Source: Branchiostoma belcheri (taxonomy: Eukaryota > Chordata > Leptocardii > Amphioxiformes > Branchiostomatidae). Taken from it: 64,000 nt of DNA. Where the stretch lies: assembly GCF_001625305.1 (NCBI RefSeq), contig NW_017804243.1, positions 962,288 through 1,026,287 on the forward strand. Reading direction: 5' to 3'. Made by a program: the position numbers and the translations under genes. Under the pieces are notes generated by a model. It saw only the letters and a list, made by a program, of their open reading frames with translations, searched no databases and had not been told where the DNA came from. This document shows positions 57,369 to 64,000 of this stretch, piece after piece (the stretch's first letter is position 1; every line of letters starts with the position of its first letter).

Positions 57369-60300
57369 GTAGGAAAGAAAAACTCGCTCGATTTTCTGTC
57401 GAATTTTAGGTTTGTGGGGCAAAAAACGAACAAAATGTTAATTTTGAAGATATAAGATAGCTTTGTGTCTCTTTTGGTGGGAGTCTTTATGCTCAATAGT
57501 TTTATTGAAGCCCATAAGGCTTGAGATTCCGACTCCAAAGCTCAGAGGAGAGTTCAGTAGGCCATGTATTTTTTTCGCATCGCCTGCAGCTACATAAGTA
57601 GGTATGGTGTGGTTGTGGATTTTAGTTTGTCAGGGTAAAATATCTATAGATCAAAACGTAGCCAGAGTTAACTAAGCTCAGATGAGTATATATGTGTCTA
57701 GATTTGATATGGAAAGCGACCAAAAAATGGTGATAAATTTGTTTGGTGGGGAGGGTATAAACGTTAGCCGCATGAAAGAAAGGAAACACCAAAAAATTTG
57801 TTTTTCTTTCATGGTTTTTCTTTGGTCACATTATGTAATCAAAGGAAAACCATGCGAATGCAATTTTTTTACTCACCAGCTCAGAAAAGAACAAGAAACA
57901 GTCATGCCCTTGGAGTTTATTATGATTATGAATCAAGAACTGAGGTGTTCAAAAACTTGTATAAAATAAGAACTATTATAGAGTGGAACTTGTTGCCACC
58001 AAGCACAGTTGGGGCATCATCACTCAAAAGCTTAAACAACTCCTGCAATTAACTGTGGAAAGATTGGCTGTAACAAGTCGTTCGGTGTGATATAGCTAGC
58101 TACCGCCGCGCCGCATGCCTCCGAAGCTGCTGTTTTATGCTAAAGGGCCTTTATACTGGCCCAGGCTATCCCTACTAGTAGATACAAATACACAGCCATA
58201 CAGATATAGATACAGATGACCAACATTACATCTTCAATATCATTTCCCAGCATCTTGCCAGCGCCGACCCAGCTGACCCGAGAGGAGGTAGACTACCGGG
58301 AGAGGCTCCATGTTCCTCAGACACAGCTGATGGTGGCGGGGAGGGGGGCGGCCCCTCCATACGGGCACAGGCAGGGATGGGTGCCTCGTTCTGCAGAGGT
58401 AAGGGCTTGTTGATTTGATTATATGGATGACATCCTCTGGGAACCCCAAAACTGATGCAAGCGTGCGAATAAAAAAAGTTTGGAAAAAAAAAGATGCTTT
58501 CATTATGAAATACGTGGTCAAGAAGGTGGAACAAAGGACACAGACAGAGTATGGTATAGCGAATAATCTACTCTATAAATTCATTTCTTTACAGTTTCGT
58601 CTTTTTCGTTTGATTTTGGCCTGCTACGACATTGGTATCGTTTTCCAATATTTTTTATAGCTTACGGTGTATATTTGCAACTGTTTTGTACGATTTACAG
58701 TATGATAGAAAGCCTTTTTTGGAAACGACTGAATCAACACGGCCTAAGGGCTTCTCTCACAGGGAAGGAAATGAAAGTGATCTCGATCCAGTTTTAGATC
58801 AATGAATCTAGCTAATCTGAAGAGCTGGTCGTGACATAATACGACGCTGTGTATGCAGTACATGTATTTACAGGTTCATTGTACCGGGGAAATTCCCCAC
58901 ACTAGCTCTTTTTGACAAATTGCAAGCACAATGAACAGTGGACCACAGCTTTGCTCAAATGCAAGACTTTGCAAATGCAAGACTTTGCAGCAGGCCAGCA
59001 GCACAATGTTTTTTTGCTTCTAAGGGGGCACACCCCAGTTTATTTTGGGTCTCAATTCGATTCTGCATACCCTCAACTCTAGCGACCGTCTCTTTCAGGA
59101 CAAACCTCTTAAGCCAAAACACTCTGTTTGCAAATGAAGGATATCCCTCTAGCTACGAGAACAAAAGAATTTCAATTTCTTTCACCTCTCACATTTTAGA
59201 AAATTTTAGGGGGAAAAAGAATTTTTCGCTGAAAAATGATGCCAAAAATTGGCCATTTTCACGTGGAATTAAACCCATCACCCAGATTTTTGCCACTGAT
59301 ATGACTTATATGGTCGGAAAGAGAAAACCCTTATGTATTATTAAGAAAAGTATAAAGAAAATCCTAACACTGAGATTATCACAATAGCCCGTCGCGCGAG
59401 GCATAGCTACAGCACCCCCAGAACGCATACAAGGCAAAACTAGGTCAAACCGAAGTACCGCGCTCAGGGCGGAAGGACACCCGGAAGTAAGTCTCGGGCC
59501 CGAAATCAATTTTCACCCAAAACACGCCACTTCTTACACTTTTCAGCCATGGTAGTAGCTAATCCCATTTTGCAGCAGATTATGAGAAATGTAAACTCAA
59601 ACATGAACCATCGGAACCCCTTTGTCACTTTTTTTCCGGGCACTATAGTGGACCCCTGTCGCGGAAGAACTGGTGTGTGCACCGTTAAAATAAACCTTGC
59701 TTTTGGATGGTATTATTTAAGGCAACAAGCTAAATTACAAGTGTAATTTGAACCTTATTTTCCCCCAGGACTTCGGCGATGGTGGTGCGTACCCAGAGGT
59801 CCATGTGGTGCAGTATCCCCAGGACATGGGCAGGAAGAAGGCCAAGGCTTCTAACTCACTGGCCTTACAGCTGGACGCAGAAGGCAAGGTCAAGTACGAC
59901 GCTATTGCCAGACAGGGCCATGGGAAGGACAAGGTATGTATGAAGATGTTTACAGGATTCTCAGAGTTCTTAGTGTGGATCATAAAGAGATTTTATAGTC
60001 AAGTCAAGTCAAGTCAAGTCAAAGTTTATTGCACAACTAATGTACGGATACATCGTATGGCAATTAGGGGTACTAAGTACAAATCTAAAGTCTAAACTAA
60101 TGCGTAAAAGAGTACTACATTCATGCTGTATATGAATCGAACTTAAGTTACATCGTACTAGTATACAAAAGGAATGGCAAACATTATACAGGGGTTCTGT
60201 AAATCTACAACTAAATACTACTCTGTCCTATACTTAAGTATTACTAGTATAATGGATATATATATATATATAGTTGATTCCATTGTTATGTGTAAGCAAT

Positions 60301-63300
60301 CAGTTGACTGTTTCGGAAATGACATTGTTTCTTTTAACTAAGGCGTTAGAAATATATTGGCCTATATATGGTGAGATTGCATCGGGGCATGACATTAGAA
60401 AAGTAAAGGTATCTGAGACTGTCTTAGGTAATGTAATACTTGTGTTGTTGGCGATAGAGTTCATAAGTGTTTGTCTTTCTTCATTGTAAGCTGGACATGT
60501 TAACATAAAATGCAATTCATCTTCTACAATATCTTTGCAAATAGGACAACATCTGTGGGTGGCTGGTACATTGTTATGGCGTCCCTTTTCTATTTCTAAA
60601 CAGTGTGAACTAATTCGTATTTTGGTTATATTAGCGGCGAAAGATTTGTTTTGTATTAGTGAAAGATATTTCTCAAAAACGAAGTCAGATTTGACTTTGG
60701 AGTAGGTTTTCAGTTTGCTGTAATTTCTGATATTTTGCCTCCAGCCAGAAACAAACGTGTCTTTGAGCCGTTCTTTGAACACGTTTCCAAAATGTTTGGC
60801 GTTAACTACTGGGTTTAGCCAAACATTTTGGAAACCGTGTTTACATAACATGTCTTGCACATGAACGGCCCAGTCGTGTTCTTGTTCCACAGCAATATCG
60901 TAAGCTTTCTTAACTATTCTATCGTTAGGGAGGTTGTGTAGTCGGAGCCAGTATTTAATAAGGTGGGTTTGTGTATCAATGTATAATGGAAACGCTCCTA
61001 ATTCTCCCCTTACGGCGGCATTGACGGAGCTTCTGGGAACACGGAGCAGTATTTTATAATAGTTTAAGAGAACATGTTCTAAATCTGGAACTTCGTATGA
61101 AACTGAGGGTTGTTCTATAAATATGTTTTGGCTTGCTATTTGGTTTGAATTTTGTATAATGTTTTGTTTATCACTGTATTTCTTAAGACGGACGAGTATA
61201 GGGCGGTTGGGTGGATGGTCAGTTTTCTTCCCCATACGGTTTGTCTTGAGGATATTTATTTGTGATCCTATTATCGGGTATAGAATATTAGATAATATAT
61301 CACGTAAATTTTCATTTGGAGATTCTACTATTCCTTTAAAAACTAAGTCGATTTTCGATTTTATAGTTGACTGCATGTTTTATACAAAGTCAAGTAGATC
61401 CTGTCTGCAAGGATGTACATAGAAATCTTGGTTTTAATTTTAGTAAAGTTGTTTCTTGATTTCTATTTATGTTATATATTTAACCAGGGGGCCCATTGAT
61501 CCTAGTCCAGTAATATAAAGTACATTTTTTGTACCATTGATGTGCATGTACATTATGATTAAACTTGTTAAGGGTGAATGAAGCGATTTTTCTCACAGAA
61601 TGTGTCAATCCTAGATTTTAGCAGGCTTAGTTTTATTGTTGGTCGTTTGTTGTAAATGTATCTTGTAGGAGTTATTCTTCAAGTAAGATAATATCTTGGT
61701 GGTGTGTTCATCACAGGTGGTGCACTCCAGGTTAACAGACATGATACCCAAACACATCACTGATGAGGATGATCCAGAACTACAGAGACCCACAGAAGAG
61801 GATGTGGAGGAGGTGATGTTACAAACTACTTTTTTTGTGTACATTCAGTCATTGCAAGCATTTGGCAGATGTGCAGCTAATCTCTTATTGGTCGAACTGC
61901 TAATTGCCATTCTCTCATTGGTTGAACTGCTAACTGCCATTCTCTCATTGGTTGAACTGCTAATTGTGAATTGTCATCATAGGTCTATTACTTGAATACT
62001 TGAGTATGCTACTTGAAATGTCTGACAGTTTTTAAAATCTATCCAGTTGCTTGAGTAACTGTTTTCTTGTGAACTAATTTTATTTCACTCTCTCTCTCTC
62101 TCTCTGAGTACAGACAACAGAGAAGACCAGACAGGCACTGGAGAAGCTGGTGGAGTCGAAGATCTCGGCTGCCATGCCGGTACGGAGGGCGGAGAAAACA
62201 GCGCCCGCACAGTACATCCGCTACACACCGTCCCAACAGGGTGTGGCCTTTAACTCTGGTGAGTCCGCTGTTTTAAACAGTAAAACTGTCACTCAATAGT
62301 CAATACAGCAGTGTTTAGCACTGTTTAATGTTACAACAATGTATGTAAGCTTGTACATTGTGTACCAGATCAAGTCAGCCCTAAACTAGAGTTCCAGGAT
62401 CTCATACCTTCACCAACCCTAGCATCTCCAGATCACGAGATATCAAAACTGGAGGTTCCGCTGCAGTACCATAACGGTCACCGGGAGGCTTGAAATCTAA
62501 TCATTTCAAGATCTCATCAAGACCTACCCACCTACCAAATATCAAGGGTCCATCTAAGCCTTCTGGAGTTAGGCCTAGGAAAAAGTTATAAATGCCAACT
62601 TGTTTGCCGTGACCAGGTGCCAAACAGAGGGTGATCCGGATGGTGGAGATGCAGAAGGATCCCATGGAACCTCCCAAGTTCAAGATCAACAAGAAGATCC
62701 CCCGAGGACCCCCCTCCCCACCTGCACCCGTGCTGCACTCACCAAACAGAAAGGTCAGTTCCATGGAGAATTTCAGTCTTTTAACTCCTTTCCTTAAGAA
62801 AAAATTATTTTGTACATAACATGGAGTTAGCTCTCTTCCCATTTTCCTATTACAAAATACAATAGAACCCCCTCTTACTTGGCATATAGGTAAAGGTAGT
62901 CCCATAGCCCTTATTAAGCCATAAAGGGCAGAGCATTGTTAGTCAACTTTGGTTAGCGCGTAGCATTGGAAGGTAGAGCCCATCCCTGTCCATCTACCAC
63001 CTTTTACCGCCCAAACCAAAGTCAGGTACCCATTTTAACACCTGGGTGGAGTGAGGAAAGTCTTGTTAAGTGCCTTTCCCCTTAGGACCCAATCTCCAGC
63101 CAGGAATCAAACCCGTGACCTCTTGGTCTCGTGTCTGCTTGCCTAGCCATTCAACCATGTTGTGATGTTGTATCTGCCTTCCTCCCCCTTCAGGTGACCG
63201 TGAAAGAACAGCAGGAGTGGAAGATCCCGCCATGCATTTCCAACTGGAAGAACAACCGAGGTTACACCATCCCGCTGGACAAGCGTCTGGCAGCCGACGG

Positions 63301-63376
63301 CCGCGGGCTGCAGGGGGTCCACATCAATGAGAACTTTGCCAAGCTGGCCGAAGCTCTGTACATCGCCGACAGAAAG
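57349..63376 (+). CDS. SNW1: SNW domain-containing protein 1 (SKIP/Prp45), coding exons 1-7, 3' part outside the window
   Basis: SNW1 is a nuclear protein of the activated spliceosome (orthologue of yeast Prp45) and a transcriptional coregulator known to bind Ski, nuclear receptors and the Notch complex. Seven exons join in frame: 57349-57368, 58251-58398, 59769-59933, 61717-61812, 62114-62258, 62617-62753 and 63194-63376. That is 894 nt, or 298 codons, against about 536 residues in human. All introns are GT-AG. The joined frame has no stops and follows the family closely: MAIPLS then ILPAPTQL at the start, DFGDGGAYPEVHVVQYP, PAQYIRYTPSQQGVAFNSG, VIRMVEMQKDPMEPP, the proline stretch IPRGPPSPPAP, and the signature SNWKN at residues 253-257 in exon 7. 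The conserved N-terminal region is present up to ALYIADRK. The acidic/basic helical C-terminal half must lie beyond base 64000. Identification is very secure and exon borders are well supported by splice sites and phase. Confidence 0.96.
57830..58217 (+). pseudogene. LINE 3' end in SNW1 intron 1
   Basis: The frame reads RTRNSHALGVYYDYESRTEV then FKNLYKIRTIIEWNLLPPST, the C-terminal tail of a LINE reverse transcriptase (RTxxxHxxxxxxxxxRTExFKNxxxxRTIxEWNxLP). It is followed by the same 3' UTR as at 51.5 kb and an imperfect (GATACA)n tail. It is 5'-truncated and in the same orientation as SNW1. Its tail stops 33 bp before exon 2. Confidence 0.82.
58251..58398 (+). CDS. SNW1: SNW1 coding exon 2
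   Basis: It is 148 nt long and follows the acceptor ATTTCCCAG at 58250. It encodes ILPAPTQLTREEVDYRER through to GHRQGWVPRSAE and ends in phase 0 at the donor GTAAGG. The PPYGHRQGWVPR segment matches the conserved family motif PPYGxRxGWxPR. Transposon sequence crowds both sides: a LINE tail ends about 33 bp upstream, and a MITE begins at the second base of the donor. Confidence 0.93.
58400..58753. mobile_element. GGCCATGTTGA MITE, copy 3, at the SNW1 exon 2 donor
   Basis: The body GTTGATTTGATTATATGGAT through to GAATCAACACGGCC matches the copies at 7.9 and 28.5 kb. It is bounded by TAAGGGCTT at 58400-58408 and again at 58745-58753. The first GGCCAT of the left end is missing or altered. Confidence 0.85.
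58754..58945 (-). mobile_element. SINE (type B), 5'-truncated, in SNW1 intron 2
   Basis: Inverse of the 20.2 kb SINE body: GAAAGTGATCTCGATCCAGT, GAGCTGGTCGTGACATAATA, CAGGTTCATTGTACCGGGG and TAGCTCTTTTTGACAA. Confidence 0.75.
58946..59768. other. SNW1 intron 2 remainder, no separate gene
   Basis: A 17-bp direct repeat (GCAAATGCAAGACTTTG) lies near 58955-58990. 59394-59520 is CpG-rich with an ETS-like CCGGAAGTAAG. The long frame at 58938-59387 is unrecognised. Confidence 0.45.
59769..59933 (+). CDS. SNW1: SNW1 coding exon 3
   Basis: It is 165 nt (55 codons), with acceptor TTTTCCCCCAG and donor GTATGT. It encodes residues 57-111, starting DFGDGGAYPEVHVVQYP and ending YDAIARQGHGKDK. This is the most conserved block before the SNW core. 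Confidence 0.96.
60000..60026. repeat. (AGTCA)n short tandem tail
   Basis: Five AGTCA-type units at the 3' terminus of the antisense LINE, probably its tail. Confidence 0.85.
60000..61420 (-). pseudogene. Antisense LINE remnant with chimeric frame, SNW1 intron 3
   Basis: A 358-codon frame (61376-60300) runs without stops. Residues about 1-90 resemble an L1-type ORF1 RNA-binding domain (LVFKGIVESPNENLRD, then RMGKK and NRPILVRLKKYSDKQ). From about residue 95 it is the C-terminal part of a LINE polymerase (AVRGELGAFPLYID, KYWLRLHNLP, RISSHCLEIEKGR). It ends in a Cx2Cx8Hx4C knuckle (CPICKDIVEDELHF, then CPAYNEERQ). Endonuclease and catalytic polymerase domains are absent. The frame upstream (CRQDLLDFV) is cut by a TAA. 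The 3' UTR ends in a (TCAAG)n-type tail at about 60000-60026. Confidence 0.8.
61717..61812 (+). CDS. SNW1: SNW1 coding exon 4
   Basis: It is 96 nt (32 codons), with acceptor TTCATCACAG and donor GTGATG. It encodes VVHSRLTDMIPKH and then DDPELQRPTEEDVEE, residues 112-143. The DDPxLQRP motif is shared with vertebrate SNW1. Confidence 0.95.
61873..61970. repeat. Short tandem repeat, about 30-bp unit, three copies
   Basis: 'tctcattggttgaactgctaa' plus 'ctgccat' repeats at about 61881, 61911 and 61942, just after SNW1 exon 4. Confidence 0.85.
62114..62258 (+). CDS. SNW1: SNW1 coding exon 5
   Basis: It is 145 nt, with acceptor GAGTACAG after a (TC)n tract and donor GTGAGT. It encodes TTEKTRQALEKL through QYIRYTPSQQGVAFNS and ends in phase 1 within a glycine codon. 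The QYIRYTPSQQGVAFNSG block is close to invariant in animals. Confidence 0.96.
62617..62753 (+). CDS. SNW1: SNW1 coding exon 6
   Basis: It is 137 nt, with acceptor TGACCAG and donor GTCAGT. It completes the split glycine and encodes AKQRVIRMVEMQKDPMEPP, then KINKKIPRGPPSPPAP and HSPNRK. The proline-directed serines in PPSPPAP and HSP correspond to sites phosphorylated in the human protein. Confidence 0.96.
62945..63165 (-). mobile_element. SINE (type C) in SNW1 intron 6
   Basis: On the + strand: GGAAGGTAGAGCCCATCCC, ACCACCTTTTACCGCCC, GTCAGGTACCCATTTTAACA, 'gttaagtgcctttcccc', then the inverted head GGAATCAAACCCGTGACC, 'gcttgcctagcc'. It ends about 28 bp before the exon 7 acceptor. Confidence 0.85.
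63194..63376 (+). CDS. SNW1: SNW1 coding exon 7 (SNWKN signature)
   Basis: It is 183 nt (61 codons), with acceptor CCCCCTTCAG and donor GTAGGG. It encodes VTVKEQQEWKIPPCISNWKN and continues to ALYIADRK. It contains the family-defining SNWKN and the LDKRLAADGRGLQ segment. The next exon, expected to begin AREAVE or similar, is not in the remaining 624 bases. Confidence 0.96.
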
Positions 63377-63442
63377 GTAGGGCTCTTAGTTCCCATATTA
63401 ATTGATATAGATAAGGGTGGTAAAGTCCTCTTCATTCCTATA

Positions 63443-63599
63443 TTACTGTAATTCACATTATGTTTGCGGTCTGAGAAAAATGGCGTGTTTACGAAACTAT
63501 ATGTTCACGGTAATAATAAGTTTGCAGTTCAGAAAAGACTACGAAAACTGCAAACATAAAAGTATTGTGGAAAAATCCGGAATTACGTTATGTTAATGT
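63443..63599. mobile_element. TACTGTAAATCAC element, copy 4, in the intron after SNW1 exon 7
   Basis: TTACTGTAATTCACATTATG, GGTCTGAGAAAAATGGCGTG and CGGTAATAATAAGTTTGCAG match the other copies. The right end is degenerate (GGAATTACG). Confidence 0.78.
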
Positions 63600-64000
63600 C
63601 GTACACAGGAAAGAATTCCGAAGACCTTTCTTTTTAGAGTTCTAACAAGGGAAATCGTAGATTTCAAACCTCCGGGTTTTTTTTGTGTTCTATTGGTTTA
63701 GGTTATTTGTTTGTGTGTAGTATGAAAGTTATGTGCGTAATATGTTTGTATGTGTTTGATGGCTACTGACGGTTGGTTTGGTATGGACTGTTGATTAACG
63801 TGTCTGACAGCCTGCACCGTCACCCGCGCCATTACCCCCGCCGTCATTGCTGCGCCGTCACCCAAATTTTTTATCGGAACCAGACACCCCTCTGTTTGAC
63901 CCCTTTTAAATGCTAAGACCCAAAACTGCAACCTCCCCATTCCTTAACAACATGGTAAATTCCATTTTCAGCATGGCGGGGGTGTCATGAGCACTTAAAA
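63600..64000. other. SNW1 intron sequence to the window edge
   Basis: No exon 8 candidate. A (CCGTCAYCC)-like G+C-rich patch lies at 63810-63860. Confidence 0.6.

Noticed and set aside
58938..59387. 149-codon frame inside SNW1 intron 2
   Set aside because: No recognisable domain and no splice pair. Probably chance or an old repeat.

Overview
The window is animal nuclear DNA from an intron-rich, repeat-dense genome. The only confidently identified host gene is SNW1 (SKIP, the orthologue of yeast Prp45). Its first seven coding exons (residues 1-298) lie on the + strand from 57349 to 63376, and the gene runs off the right edge. The protein is chordate-like, the introns are short to moderate, and the DNA is full of small foldback transposons, tRNA-headed SINEs and 5'-truncated LINEs with marine-invertebrate-type reverse transcriptase tails. 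The hexamer ACATGT/TACATG also looks common. Together these suggest a lancelet (Branchiostoma). That assignment is inference.

Layout. 1-57 kb is intergenic, or at most the introns of an unrecognised gene. 1-12.3 kb holds several local tandem duplications (2.5, 5.5, 8.4 and 10.7 kb) and foldback elements (3.5, 6.6, 7.9 and 11.9 kb). 12.3-17 kb is richer in G+C and mostly single-copy, with a CpG-rich block at 15.05-15.49 kb and two tandem arrays. 17-53 kb alternates between transposon copies, two related 39-bp minisatellites (33.9 and 37.7 kb), an (ATATT)n microsatellite (45.05 kb) and a few single-copy blocks with dense homeodomain/POU/Fox-like words that could be enhancers.

54.3-57.1 kb carries four phase-compatible minus-strand exons of an unrecognised gene. 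Its ATG lies 218 bp from the SNW1 ATG, so the pair probably shares a TATA-less bidirectional promoter with ETS- and CRE-like sites. SNW1 introns hold a LINE 3' end ending 33 bp before exon 2, a MITE whose edge starts at the second base of the exon 2 donor site, an antisense LINE remnant in intron 3, and a SINE in intron 6.

Most of the organised sequence is mobile-element debris. Several families can be defined here by terminal inverted repeats plus exact target-site duplications: a GGCCAYRYYRA/TWA superfamily with eight members, hAT-like elements with 8-bp duplications, TTAAAGGCA foldbacks, TACTGTAAATCAC elements and a 149-bp foldback with a 9-bp duplication. No CRISPR, operon, true tRNA or rRNA gene was seen.
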